DNA from: an uncultured Ruminococcus sp.
Lineage (GTDB): Bacteria > Bacillota > Clostridia > Oscillospirales > Ruminococcaceae
Assembly: GCA_910576995.1 (NCBI GenBank)
Contig: CAJTLC010000018.1
Span: 1 to 53,782 of the forward strand
Direction: 5' to 3'
Length of the DNA: 53,782 nt
The notes beneath the pieces were generated by a model. The model was not told the DNA's origin and searched no databases. It saw only the letters and a program-made list of their open reading frames with translations. Shown here in pieces: positions 46,038 to 53,724 of the stretch (position 1 is its first letter; every line of letters begins with the position of its first letter). The translations under genes were made by a program, and so were the position numbers.

Positions 46038-46438
46038 AGCGAGTCTCCTTTCAGCAGCTCCGGATTGTCGTGGATGTTGCCGATGACTTCAAATTTGCTG
46101 TATCCATCATCAACGAGGTTAAACCCTCTGCTGTGGTTTTTTAATCGAAACAAAGCAGGCTCATATTCCACCACAAATATGTCATAATCGTTGACATTGG
46201 AGTGTCCAACAATCTTTCCATACTTTTTTGTTTTTACAATATCCCCCTCAAAAATCCTCACGCCGTTCTTGTCATAAAGTCCTGTAAACTCTCCAACAGT
46301 TTTTTCAATAACAACCATTTTACTGTTATATGTTGCTATGATACAGTCACCCTCATGGTCGTTATATGGAACACCATAGCACCAACCTGTTCCATATTTA
46401 GGATCACGTTTCCCTCTGAATAAAATTTCACGGTTCAT
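46034..46438 (-). CDS. YopX-family phage protein
   Basis: 134 residues from ATG at 46438 (AGGAGGAATAAAT). It begins NREILFRGKRDPKYGTGWCY and has VGEFTGLYDKNGVRIFEGDI, the YopX hallmark, and ends FEVIGNIHDNPELL. YopX proteins are common in phages of Firmicutes; the function is unknown. The frame is open 13 codons upstream, but the ribosome site decides the start. Confidence 0.88.
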   Translation of the reverse strand: MNREILFRGKRDPKYGTGWCYGVPYNDHEGDCIIATYNSKMVVIEKTVGEFTGLYDKNGVRIFEGDIVKTKKYGKIVGHSNVNDYDIFVVEYEPALFRLKNHSRGFNLVDDGYSKFEVIGNIHDNPELLKGDSL

Positions 46439-46454
46439 ATTTATTCCTCCTGTG

Positions 46455-46613
46455 TTATATCTTAATTTTCTGAACATATCCGCACTTTCTGCATCGATAT
46501 GAGTACATAAGCCTGATCGGTTTGGAATTTTCGTGATATTTTACAACTACCAATTCTTCCCAGTCATGCTTACAAAAGCATGACCGAAAATATTGTATTA
46601 CTGATCTGATCAT
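46455..46613 (-). CDS. Small zinc-ribbon protein, 52 aa
   Basis: From the second ATG (46613), 7 bases after GGAGG; the first ATG (46619) overlaps the upstream stop as ATGA. MIRSVIQYFRSCFCKHDWEE, then YSYRCRKCGYVQKIKI: two cysteine pairs (CFC and CRKC) of a zinc ribbon. It is very likely cotranslated with the upstream zinc-ribbon frame. Confidence 0.65.
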   Translation of the reverse strand: MIRSVIQYFRSCFCKHDWEELVVVKYHENSKPIRLMYSYRCRKCGYVQKIKI

Positions 46614-46615
46614 AT

Positions 46616-46732
46616 TCATTCCTCCACTACCTGCCGTCCGCAGTTTGGACAGTAACTAAAAGCATACGCCTGTGTGTCCCAAACATAGTGACATTCGCTG
46701 CATACAAGCTGCATTTTAAGGTGTTTTCGCAT
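46616..46732 (-). CDS. Zinc ribbon in an alternate frame
   Basis: A 38-codon frame, MRKHLKMQLVCSECHYVWDT, then QAYAFSYCPNCGRQVVEE, with a textbook CxxC-x13-CxxC zinc ribbon. It lies within the C-terminal part of the gene 46627-46935, shifted by one base, and its TGA overlaps the next ATG (ATGA). Either it is a separate overlapping gene or the 46627-46935 gene suffered a frameshift and its true end is this ribbon. Confidence 0.6.
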   Translation of the reverse strand: MRKHLKMQLVCSECHYVWDTQAYAFSYCPNCGRQVVEE

Positions 46733-46935
46733 TCCTTGTTTGCCGGTATAGTATTATACCAGCATTTTTCCAACGTTGTATACGGCATCTGCAATGCTTC
46801 GATAAACTTGACGGCAGCATCAAGAACATCTATGTCATGCTGAAACACATCGTCCATAGTTCCGTCAGCTTCTCTGTGAGATTCCGCGTCTTTTTTCAGA
46901 TCGTCAAGACCTGAGATTATTTCGCTTGTATTCAT
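46627..46935 (-). CDS. Phage protein, possibly frameshifted, 102 aa
   Basis: Residues 1-60 look natural (MNTSEIISGLDDLKKDAESH, then DVFQHDIDVLDAAVKFIEAL). The last 30 or so residues (CSLYAANVTMFGTHRRMLLV) look random and coincide with a real zinc ribbon in another frame (46616-46732). I think the gene originally ended in that ribbon. The break would lie about 46730-46760. Confidence 0.5.
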   Translation of the reverse strand: MNTSEIISGLDDLKKDAESHREADGTMDDVFQHDIDVLDAAVKFIEALQMPYTTLEKCWYNTIPANKECENTLKCSLYAANVTMFGTHRRMLLVTVQTADGR

Positions 46936-46941
46936 ATATTT

Positions 46942-47367
46942 TCACCACCAAATCAGATCGCACTTATTGTCAATGCACTCTTTGAGAAGATTCTTGAAGT
47001 CCTTGAACATTGTGCAATCAAGATCGCCTGCATAACCATAGCAGACGTCGTCGTCATAATCCTTTACATGCTTGTAAATTTCCTTGCAAGCTCCGTAATG
47101 AATTTTTCCTTCGCAATCCGACTGCAAGCAAAAGTCAACTACTTTCGGATTTACCGCTTTCCTTTTGAGCAGCTCTTCTGTTTTTGCGTCGAATTTTTCG
47201 AAATATTCTTCTCTGCCGAAAATAAAAGGCGCTTTGTCGATAGTATCGTAATGCCTGCCGAACTCGGGACTGCATAATTCAGCTACTTTCTTACGGAGCA
47301 TCAGAAATCCTCCATATCCAATGTCAAGGCTTATTTTGCCTTTTTGGCTTTCCAATGTGATTCCCAT
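46942..47367 (-). CDS. Conserved phage protein, 141 aa
   Basis: From ATG at 47367, with AGGAGGAAAAAC upstream. MGITLESQKGKISLDIGYGG, then LCSPEFGRHYDTIDKAPFIF, then LLKECIDNKCDLIWW. Alpha/beta, no catalytic motif recognised. The start overlaps the gene before it by base-level packing. Confidence 0.65.
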   Translation of the reverse strand: MGITLESQKGKISLDIGYGGFLMLRKKVAELCSPEFGRHYDTIDKAPFIFGREEYFEKFDAKTEELLKRKAVNPKVVDFCLQSDCEGKIHYGACKEIYKHVKDYDDDVCYGYAGDLDCTMFKDFKNLLKECIDNKCDLIWW

Positions 47368-47377
47368 GTTTTTCCTC

Positions 47378-47725
47378 CTACACAAACATTTTCGGCGGCG
47401 TTATCATTCCCTCGCCGCCGCATCTTCTCCACAAATGCAGACAATGCGGATGAATATTCACATACTCCGATTTCGGCGGGTGAAACTGAATTACGCATTC
47501 GTCATCGTTCCAGAACATATCCTTGACTTTGCACATTTCGTCCCAAGACGGCGTTTTATTCGGATATGAGACGGAGACGTGTTCCCAGCCGCCGCCCCAC
47601 GAAAAAACCACCGATAAAGGCTTACCGCGTGTGCCGTTGAGATAAATATCCCCACATCCGCCGTCGATTCCAAGCTGCTCAATAATAAGCTTGTCAGCCT
47701 GTTTTAATTCCTGCAAACTCTTCAT
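47378..47725 (-). CDS. Phage protein, DUF7694-like, 115 aa
   Basis: VVFSWGGGWEHVSVSYPNKT, PSWDEMCKVKDMFW, ECVIQFHPPKSEYVN and HCLHLWRR are the pattern I associate with DUF7694, a small domain frequent in phages of gut Firmicutes. The name is from recall. Function unknown. Confidence 0.7.
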   Translation of the reverse strand: MKSLQELKQADKLIIEQLGIDGGCGDIYLNGTRGKPLSVVFSWGGGWEHVSVSYPNKTPSWDEMCKVKDMFWNDDECVIQFHPPKSEYVNIHPHCLHLWRRCGGEGMITPPKMFV

Positions 47726-47726
47726 G

Positions 47727-48065
47727 TTATATCATTATCCTTTCTTCATTTCTATCTACGATTTGCCTTATAGCTTTCTCAAGTTCACTTTTCTTCATAT
47801 CTTTGGTGTCTTGATAATCCGCCTGACAGTCAATAAGGTCTCCTTTGCAGTCATACTGCTCAAGGCTTACAGCGTAATATCTTTCTACGACTTCGCCTCC
47901 GCTTAGACAGCAGCCTTTTTCACAGAAGATATTCCAGCGTTCATTTATCCAGTAATTTCCTGTACTGGCTTCGGAAACGCTACCATAAATTTCATCTACA
48001 ATTGCTCGTACCAGTTTTTCATGTTCCTGCTCTTTAAAAGATTTTGTCAAATTAATCACCACCAT
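47727..48065 (-). CDS. Phage protein, 112 aa, unknown
   Basis: From an ATG at 48065 just after the upstream TAG; a GTG two codons on is possible. MVVINLTKSFKEQEHEKLVR, then EVVERYYAVSLEQYDCKGDL. Charged and mixed alpha/beta; no motif recognised. Confidence 0.55.
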   Translation of the reverse strand: MVVINLTKSFKEQEHEKLVRAIVDEIYGSVSEASTGNYWINERWNIFCEKGCCLSGGEVVERYYAVSLEQYDCKGDLIDCQADYQDTKDMKKSELEKAIRQIVDRNEERIMI

Positions 48066-48066
48066 T

Positions 48067-48429
48067 CTAAAACAAAGAAAGCTGCATTTCATCGTACTCT
48101 ACTTTGCAGTGTATCATTTTTCGATGAAACAATTTAAGTTTCTTCGCTCTATCACACTTCAAATCAGCCATGTAGGTATTGCTCACTTCCGGCGGTACAG
48201 GCACTCCCATAATTTCAGGAAGTTCTATACCGTTTTCTGTGCATATATCCATGATCTGTCTTCTGCTGTACAGAATATGATTCCTTGTGAGATTCATGTT
48301 GCTTCCGTCACACCAAGAAGGGTCGTTGCAGCCATGTTCCTTGATGCCTTTCCATTGCCGTATCTCACTCTCTATATACTCTGACAACTGCTTGATTTTC
48401 TCCTCTGGAGATGCTGCATTTTTCTTCAT
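48067..48429 (-). CDS. Phage protein, 120 aa, unknown
   Basis: Starts KKNAASPEEKIKQLSEYIES, then GCNDPSWCDGSNMNLTRNHI, which resembles a segment frequent in Clostridia phage proteins. It ends YDEMQLSLF. GGAGGTTCAAA precedes the ATG. No enzymatic motif. Confidence 0.6.
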   Translation of the reverse strand: MKKNAASPEEKIKQLSEYIESEIRQWKGIKEHGCNDPSWCDGSNMNLTRNHILYSRRQIMDICTENGIELPEIMGVPVPPEVSNTYMADLKCDRAKKLKLFHRKMIHCKVEYDEMQLSLF

Positions 48430-48502
48430 TTTGAACCTCCTCCGACCGACTTCACAAACTCCTTTTCATCTTCAAGATGAATGGTAATTTTGCTGAAGCC
48501 TC

Positions 48503-49336
48503 CTAAAACTGATTAACAAGCGATTCGTATTTATCTGCGTCAAAACCGTCGCTCAATTCTTTTCGGACGTTATCCGAATCAAGCCATTTCTGCAATGCCA
48601 GATAACAGTTCTTGTACGTTCTGCCCGATTCTTCCAGATACACGTCCATTTTTTTGATGTACTTCTCGATATTCGAACGACCGTATTTTTCAACAAGATT
48701 ATTATACTCGTCGCCGGTCAATCGAATATGCTGAAATTCTCCGTAGGTGCGGAGGGCAGGGGGTTCGGAAACGGCTCTGCCGTTTTCCCTTCCTTTACTC
48801 TCCTTTACTTTACTTTTCTTTACTTTACTTTCCTTTGTTGCATTATTGTTGACATTAATCGGAGTTTCTGTAACATTAATTTGAGTTTCTGCAACAGAAA
48901 CGGGAATTTTGGGTGCATTTAATAAGCCCTCTTCAAAATCATTTTTTTCGAGAAGGTTATATTCAACAATTTTTGACTGTCTACGTTCCACCGCTAATAG
49001 GTATCGCTCCTGAACGCCTCGAGAGGTTATCACGTTTCTTTGCATAAGCTCTTCTGAAAAGAGATTATTCTTAGCAAGACAAAGGATAACTTCTTTGACA
49101 GTCTTTTTGTCCCTCGCCCATCTGTTTCCGATAGACCTGATTAGCATAGCTGCCAGCGTATCAAGATTTTTGAACTGATAATAATATCCGTTCTTGTTGA
49201 TAAGACAAAGCAGTCTAAAATATATCACTTCACCTAAGGGACCATATTCGTTTTGCACATCAAAAAGCTTTTCGTTCTCAAAAACGTCATTGTCCAAAGG
49301 AAGGTAACTCAGCCCTCTTTTTATCGGTCGAGCCAT
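48503..49336 (-). CDS. Phage replication initiator (Lin1244/Lin1753 and DnaD-like)
   Basis: 277 residues. The N-terminal winged-helix domain (GLSYLPLDNDVFENEKLFDV, then PLGEVIYFRLLCLINKNGYY) matches the Lin1244/Lin1753-type domain of phage replisome organisers. A basic linker with ESKVKKSKVKESKG repeats follows, then a C-terminal helix bundle (NLVEKYGRSNIEKYIKKM, then NCYLALQKWLDSD), DnaD-like. It should load helicase at the phage origin. The linker DNA (48790-48840) is a low-complexity pyrimidine-rich repeat. No origin was identified. Confidence 0.8.
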   Translation of the reverse strand: MARPIKRGLSYLPLDNDVFENEKLFDVQNEYGPLGEVIYFRLLCLINKNGYYYQFKNLDTLAAMLIRSIGNRWARDKKTVKEVILCLAKNNLFSEELMQRNVITSRGVQERYLLAVERRQSKIVEYNLLEKNDFEEGLLNAPKIPVSVAETQINVTETPINVNNNATKESKVKKSKVKESKGRENGRAVSEPPALRTYGEFQHIRLTGDEYNNLVEKYGRSNIEKYIKKMDVYLEESGRTYKNCYLALQKWLDSDNVRKELSDGFDADKYESLVNQF

Positions 49337-49454
49337 AAGATCACCTCCATAAAAGGGCGAAAATCGGAGGTTCTTAAACCTGAAAACATTGAATATCGAA
49401 AAAAGTTTACAAAGATTTAAAATTTATGCCGATTTTCAAATCCCGCTTCAAATC

Positions 49455-49916
49455 TTAAAACGGCGCGTCGTCGCCGAGAATCTCCTCAAAATCAGCGAAA
49501 TTTGCGTTTTCGTACTGATTTTGCGTAGTCGCAGCCTGAGGTGGAGCGCAATTTTGAGTTTCTGAACTGTTATTCCTCGCCGTCTGATTATCGCTCTTAC
49601 TGCCGCAGAATTCCACGTTTTCAACAAGAATGTCGGTCGTGTAATGCGTAACGTCGGAGTGATTTTTGTCCTGATATCTGCCCGTTCTGAGCGTTCCTTC
49701 GATCGCTGTCATCTGACCTTTCCGGAAGTTGCGGTTGATGAATTCAGCCGTCTGCCGCCATGCCTGACAGCTGATAAAATCAGCTTCATATTCGCCCTGT
49801 TCGTTCTTGATACGGCGATTTACCGCGACATTGAATCTGCAAGTGCTTATACCGCTCTGCGTCTGTCTGAGTTCGGGGTCGGCGGTCAGCCGTCCCATGA
49901 TGATTACTTTATTCAT
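49455..49916 (-). CDS. ssb: Single-stranded DNA-binding protein
   Basis: About 153 residues; of two nearby ATGs (49922, 49916) the second is better spaced (8 bases) from AAGGAG. The OB fold spans 1-105: NKVIIMGRLTADPELRQTQS, then CRFNVAVNRRIKNEQGEYEA, then FISCQAWRQTAEFINRNF. A Gln/Asn-rich linker and an acidic tip ending DDAPF complete the classic SSB layout. It protects single strands and recruits partners by its tip. Confidence 0.92.
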   Translation of the reverse strand: MNKVIIMGRLTADPELRQTQSGISTCRFNVAVNRRIKNEQGEYEADFISCQAWRQTAEFINRNFRKGQMTAIEGTLRTGRYQDKNHSDVTHYTTDILVENVEFCGSKSDNQTARNNSSETQNCAPPQAATTQNQYENANFADFEEILGDDAPF

Positions 49917-50337
49917 GTTCATTCTCCTTGATCGTGATGTAGACTTTCGGCGTTTCTCCGTAATATTTGCGAACCGTTCCCGACACTATCTGCGAATCGT
50001 CGTAATAAGCAACGCCGTTCAGGCTGTCGGCGATTATTTTCATAATGTTGTCGACATCGGGCTTTTTCGTCGGTCTGATTATATCCTCACGCATTTCGCG
50101 CGATCTCTTCTTTCCTGCCGATTTCGGAATCGCAAATACCGCGTCGATCTCCATTACAAGCGGCACGCCCTTTGAAAAAGCTTCATGCCCGCACTGCCGT
50201 TCGTATTCGATTTTCACAAGATTTTCATAGCTGACCGTTTTTTCGGGAGTGTACGTTTTTACGAAATTCCCCGTTTTCGAGAATCTCGGACGCCCTTTCC
50301 CGACGGGTTCGCCCGGTACTGTGAATCTTTTTTCCAT
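49909..50337 (-). CDS. rusA: RusA-like Holliday junction resolvase
   Basis: 142 residues from the ATG at 50337 (GAGGTTGAATTTT). PGEPVGKGRPRFSKTG at the start and KKPDVDNIMKIIADSLNGVA with YYDDSQIV carry the conserved acidic residues of RusA. It resolves branched intermediates in recombination or replication. It overlaps ssb and follows recT by 11 bases. Confidence 0.88.
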   Translation of the reverse strand: MEKRFTVPGEPVGKGRPRFSKTGNFVKTYTPEKTVSYENLVKIEYERQCGHEAFSKGVPLVMEIDAVFAIPKSAGKKRSREMREDIIRPTKKPDVDNIMKIIADSLNGVAYYDDSQIVSGTVRKYYGETPKVYITIKENEHE

Positions 50338-50348
50338 AAAATTCAACC

Positions 50349-50966
50349 TCACAAATTGAACTGTTCGTTGAGGATTTCCGCACGGCTTTTGGATGGTTCG
50401 CAATCCTCAACTTCGCCCTCGACCTGAATTCCCATAAGCGTTTCGGGGCAGTAAACTCTTGCAAAAAAGGCTGACGCTCTGTAAGCGAGCATCTGCTCGG
50501 GCATCGTCTGCCATTTACTGCTGCTTTTGTTGTACCAGCCCTCGTCTTTCGCCATTTTTATGGTGACCGTCGTTCCGTTTATCTTCGTACCGTCGGACAG
50601 CTGTGCGCTTATGTAACAGCCGCGATCGTCGGTATTCGGCGTTCCCACGTAGTTGGGCAGGACGTTCGAATAATGAGACTTTATGAAGCTCATACAGGCT
50701 TGACCGCTCCAAGAGGGCTTACCTTTTACTACGTATAAATTCTGCATAACCATAAGCGGTGAAACTCCCATTCTCTGAGCCATGTCTATCGCAACGCAGA
50801 CGTCGTCGGCGCGATTCTGATACTGCTGAGGGATAAGCTGTGAACGACAAAGAATTTTCGCGAGGGAGTAAGATTGCCGAAAATTCGCGATATATTCGTT
50901 TGCCGAATTCATTACGGCGGTATTTTCGGGCTGCGATGCCAACGTTATTTCCTGTTTATCTTCCAT
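50349..50966 (-). CDS. recT: RecT-family single-strand annealing protein
   Basis: 205 residues. IAMDMAQRMG-type core is present as VCVAIDMAQRMGVSPLMVMQ, then NLYVVKGKPSWSGQACMSFI and MPEQMLAYRASAFFARVYCP, the RecT/Redbeta fingerprint. It anneals single strands made by the adjacent nuclease. GGAGAAAATC precedes the ATG. Confidence 0.9.
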   Translation of the reverse strand: MEDKQEITLASQPENTAVMNSANEYIANFRQSYSLAKILCRSQLIPQQYQNRADDVCVAIDMAQRMGVSPLMVMQNLYVVKGKPSWSGQACMSFIKSHYSNVLPNYVGTPNTDDRGCYISAQLSDGTKINGTTVTIKMAKDEGWYNKSSSKWQTMPEQMLAYRASAFFARVYCPETLMGIQVEGEVEDCEPSKSRAEILNEQFNL

Positions 50967-50976
50967 GATTTTCTCC

Positions 50977-51774
50977 TTATCTGAATCTGTTCAACGCCCA
51001 TACGGGCAGCGTTAAACCGTGAATTTTATTTTCATATCCGTTCCATTGATTATTTCTTGCGGCTTCTTCATACGTTTTCAAATTGTCCAGAGCGTCGATT
51101 TCGCCAAGTTTTATGAATTCCTCGTCGGCAGCGAAAACGCACGCCTGATACGGAGGTTCTTTCTCGACGGCGATAAAAACGAAGTTTTCAACATCGGCTC
51201 CGCAGGCTCTCAAACCTCTGAGATACCAAGCTGCCTGAACGTGATAACGGTAATCGTACGCCGATTTTACGAAGCTTTCTGGGCTTGCGTTCTGCGTTGT
51301 TTTGAGGTCGATAACGCATTTGAGATCGGTTCTGAGGTAATCGGGGCGGCATTTACATTTAACGCCGTTCTCGTTCCAGAAATACGAGTTTTCAGCTTGT
51401 CCGCCGCGAAGCAATTTCGAAGCTACGGGATGATTTTCAACGGATTCAGCCGCAAGACACGCCGCCGTGTATGTTTTTATGTCTGCAACGGTTTTTCCCT
51501 CAGAATTTGCAAGGAATTCATTCCACTTCTTTTTCCCCTCCGACGTGCGCCTATCGGCGACAGGAGCGACCGCGTATTCGTTTTTGAAATCGTTGGGTTC
51601 AAGCACAAGTTTGTGAACCAGAGAGCCGAAAAGCATTGCCGCAGTCTGCTCTCTCGGATTTTCTTTTACATACTTGTAATACGCGGGCGATCTGTTTATC
51701 AGGTCGAGATCGGATTTAGATATTGCCGAATCCGCGTGATATTCGGCGTTGCTCATCATTACGGGGTTGTCCAT
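50977..51774 (-). CDS. RecE-like PD-(D/E)XK exonuclease
   Basis: 265 residues, RecE/DUF3799 type: SNAEYHADSAISKSDLDLIN, then MLFGSLVHKLVLEP, then CKCRPDYLR with CVIDLKTTQNA (the D...D-x-K core) and YHVQAAWYLRGL. It degrades one DNA strand, making substrate for RecT; the recE-recT-rusA-ssb order is coherent. Confidence 0.88.
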   Translation of the reverse strand: MDNPVMMSNAEYHADSAISKSDLDLINRSPAYYKYVKENPREQTAAMLFGSLVHKLVLEPNDFKNEYAVAPVADRRTSEGKKKWNEFLANSEGKTVADIKTYTAACLAAESVENHPVASKLLRGGQAENSYFWNENGVKCKCRPDYLRTDLKCVIDLKTTQNASPESFVKSAYDYRYHVQAAWYLRGLRACGADVENFVFIAVEKEPPYQACVFAADEEFIKLGEIDALDNLKTYEEAARNNQWNGYENKIHGLTLPVWALNRFR

Positions 51775-51778
51775 GTAT

Positions 51779-51958
51779 TCAGCCCTCCCTGCGCGAATCC
51801 GATATGCATTCCACGCAGAATTCCATGTCGTCCAGCTGATAGTATATATCGCCCTCGAAAATTCTTTCGCCGCATAAATAGCATTTCGCGATCATCGCGC
51901 TCGGTTCGGAATTCGGACAACTCGGGTGGCAGGGCGTTTGTCTGCATTCAGCGCACAT
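51779..51958 (-). CDS. Small zinc-finger protein, 59 aa
   Basis: From ATG at 51958 (AGGAGGTTATGTGAAA). CAECRQTPCHPSCPNSEPS, then KCYLCGERIFEGDIYYQLD and FCVECISD: two treble-cleft or ribbon-like Cys clusters. Upstream in-frame codons belong to the 51948-52103 region. Function unknown. Confidence 0.65.
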   Translation of the reverse strand: MCAECRQTPCHPSCPNSEPSAMIAKCYLCGERIFEGDIYYQLDDMEFCVECISDSRREG

Positions 51959-52103
51959 TTTCACATAACCTCCTGTAATAAATTTCAAGCAGATTCGTTC
52001 CTCTGCATTTTTCAAGGACTTCTTCGGGTGAGATAAACGCTGTATCGCGCGAAATTCTGTCCAGCACGAAGAGTATTTCCAACGCTTTTTCGTAGTCGCT
52101 CAT
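51948..52103 (-). CDS. Small phage protein, 51 aa
   Basis: MSDYEKALEILFVLDRISRD, then FISPEEVLEKCRGTNLLEIY, ending RRLCENVR. The ATG overlaps the upstream stop as ATGA, and the end overlaps the zinc-finger gene by 11 bases, so it fits the operon tightly. Helical; no known motif. Confidence 0.6.
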   Translation of the reverse strand: MSDYEKALEILFVLDRISRDTAFISPEEVLEKCRGTNLLEIYYRRLCENVR

Positions 52104-52381
52104 GATTCCGCTTCAACCTCCGCTTTTATCTTTTCAAGTTGTGCGATTATGGCGTCAAGATGTCGATCTGCGTCGTCTGAACTGGTCGCAGCCGAGAAGT
52201 AATCGGTAAAACTCTTGCTGGGATCCCAGCCGCCATAGTAAACATATCCGTCAATCAGATTGCAGTGCGGCGACCAGTTGACGAAAACAGCGGTTCTCTT
52301 TTTCCCGATATCATCAACTTCGGGCGGGTTGATCTCCAGTGCAAGCGACATGATCTTCAAAATTTTTTCTTTGATACTCAT
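52100..52381 (-). CDS. Phage protein, 93 aa, unknown
   Basis: MSIKEKILKIMSLALEINPP, then TAVFVNWSPHCNLIDGYVYY and YGGWDPSKSFTDYF; C-terminal helix. CGGAGGAAAAGTCA precedes the ATG. The promoter on the opposite strand (52381-52409) starts just next to it. Confidence 0.6.
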   Translation of the reverse strand: MSIKEKILKIMSLALEINPPEVDDIGKKRTAVFVNWSPHCNLIDGYVYYGGWDPSKSFTDYFSAATSSDDADRHLDAIIAQLEKIKAEVEAES

Positions 52382-52409
52382 TGACTTTTCCTCCGTTTTC
52401 TGCTATAAT
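52381..52409 (+). promoter_or_regulatory. Plus-strand promoter inside the early operon
   Basis: TTGACT (52381-52386), 17 bases, TATAAT (52404-52409), with TGC before the -10 (extended -10). It points against the phage operon. The -10 lies inside a perfect 15-base palindrome CTGCTATAATAGCAG (52400-52414 region), a possible operator. Confidence 0.65.
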
Positions 52410-52415
52410 AGCAGT

Positions 52416-52470
52416 GTAAGTATTTTTTTATTTTTCTTTTCCGTCTGAGGTTTTCAGACGGATTTTTTTG
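52416..52470 (+). ncRNA. Predicted plus-strand small RNA, about 55 nt
   Basis: From the predicted start of the promoter at 52381-52409 to an intrinsic terminator: CCGTCTG (52441-52447) pairs with CAGACGG (52455-52461), followed by AT7. The 5' part is U-rich (TATTTTTTTATTTTTC). The terminator hairpin overlaps the last codons of the gene 52454-52726 in antisense. No open frame of size is present. It may be an antisense or regulatory RNA. Confidence 0.55.
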
Positions 52471-52726
52471 CATCAAACATCTCTGCTGTCTCTTCCCAGT
52501 ACTCGTTGTCCTCCTGATCTCCGTCTGCGGCTGCTCTGTAGTACTCCGCGATTATCGGAGACGTCTTGTTTCTCTCGACCGCAAGTTTGAATTCGCTTAT
52601 TCTCCTATCATGAAGATAGTCGCGAATATCGTTTATTGATGCGATTATGTAAACCGCTGCTGCAATCGCTCCCAATATGATCAGAAGTGTTGCCGCTCCG
52701 TCGGAGAGCATGAATCTTTGCGTCAT
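52454..52726 (-). CDS. Small membrane protein, 90 aa
   Basis: One membrane helix (ATLLIILGAIAAAVYIIASI) after a short N-terminus, then a charged cytosolic tail (DYLHDRRISEFKLAVERNKT). AGGAGAAGTTAAA precedes the ATG; it follows the upstream gene by 1 base. Its 3' end is overlapped by the plus-strand small RNA. Function unknown. Confidence 0.65.
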   Translation of the reverse strand: MTQRFMLSDGAATLLIILGAIAAAVYIIASINDIRDYLHDRRISEFKLAVERNKTSPIIAEYYRAAADGDQEDNEYWEETAEMFDAKKSV

Positions 52727-52727
52727 T

Positions 52728-52967
52728 TTAACTTCTCCTTTTCTGATTTTTCCTTGCCATATACTCGCCGTAGGTCATGCCCTCTGCCATAGCTGCGTCG
52801 GCATCATGCGCAAGCTTTCCTGCTGAGCGTATTACACGCTCGTAACGCTCTTTTCTACGATGATCGCGTACGTGTTCCTCATGACGGTGACTGGCGCATT
52901 CCGTACAGTATTTTCGCCATGCCACGCTTTCACGAAGCTCCGTTCCGCATATCAGACAGGTTTTCAT
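52728..52967 (-). CDS. Small zinc-finger protein, 79 aa
   Basis: CLICGTELRESVAWRKYCTE (CxxC...CxxC with the second pair CTEC) then a basic His/Arg helix (HRHEEHVRDHRRKERYERV). ATGA overlap with the upstream 50-aa gene. Likely nucleic-acid binding. Confidence 0.65.
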   Translation of the reverse strand: MKTCLICGTELRESVAWRKYCTECASHRHEEHVRDHRRKERYERVIRSAGKLAHDADAAMAEGMTYGEYMARKNQKRRS

Positions 52968-53116
52968 CTTGCGCCTCCGATCACGCTGTACTCAACGAAA
53001 TGCAATCCGAAAGAAAATTCTATCCTTTTCATCGCTTCATACAGACTGCTTGCTGTTACTGTTATGCAAAACGAATCTCCTTTGCTGTTTCTAAGCTTTA
53101 TTCTGTAGACTTTCAT
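52964..53116 (-). CDS. Small phage protein, 50 aa
   Basis: MKVYRIKLRNSKGDSFCITV, then TASSLYEAMKRIEFSFGLHF, ending VEYSVIGGAR. The start overlaps the stop of the LRR-like gene (TAATG) and its end overlaps the next gene (ATGA). A small beta-alpha-beta domain; unknown function. Confidence 0.6.
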   Translation of the reverse strand: MKVYRIKLRNSKGDSFCITVTASSLYEAMKRIEFSFGLHFVEYSVIGGAR

Positions 53117-53724
53117 TAGGATTGAACCTCTCCTTTGAAGAATCTCTCAAAAGTATTGAATCCATATTGTCCTTTTGTCAATTCCATAATTTCACGGACT
53201 GTGTATTCTTCCTTAATTTCATGCAAACTTTCAAGAAAATTCTGTGTGCCCTGCCGGCAAGCACCTGTTATTACACGATACATCATGACAGCATCATCTT
53301 TTTTTACAACGTTATCCAACGTCAGGCCGTTGTACTGCTCTGCTCCTCTGTCTTTGGCTGCCTTAAAAGCTATATCCGCAATTCCATCGCTGAATTTGTC
53401 ACAATGTGCATAATATGTTTCGTCTGAAACAACGTTTTGTCCATTGATTTTTCCTGTATACAGAGTATATCTTCCTGCTTTTTTTGCCTTTTTTATGTGT
53501 ACCAGAATGTTATCTGCATATAGATATTTACCTTCCACATAATCGCCATTTTGTAAGTGTTTGTAATTTCTATTACCTGTGATTTGCGTGCCGCTGAGGT
53601 CGAGCCAGCCGCCAACAGTAAGATTATCAGGTAATGATGTGATCTGCGTGCCCCTAAGGTCGAGCCAGCCGCCGCATTCTTCCATGTGCTTATTTAACTC
53701 TTCGAGTGCTGGATTATTATTCAT
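53116..53724 (-). CDS. Phage protein with short LRR-like repeats
   Basis: 202 residues. Two repeats of GGWLDLRGTQITSLPDNLTV and GGWLDLSGTQIT lie at residues about 18-49, a motif that occurs in longer arrays in other phages of Clostridia. The rest (GKYLYADNILVHIKKAKKAG, then YNGLTLDNVVKKDDAVMMYR, then GACRQGTQNFLESLHEIKEE) is a mixed alpha/beta domain of unknown function. First gene of the visible part of the operon; 53725-53782 holds only AT-rich leader. Confidence 0.65.
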   Translation of the reverse strand: MNNNPALEELNKHMEECGGWLDLRGTQITSLPDNLTVGGWLDLSGTQITGNRNYKHLQNGDYVEGKYLYADNILVHIKKAKKAGRYTLYTGKINGQNVVSDETYYAHCDKFSDGIADIAFKAAKDRGAEQYNGLTLDNVVKKDDAVMMYRVITGACRQGTQNFLESLHEIKEEYTVREIMELTKGQYGFNTFERFFKGEVQS

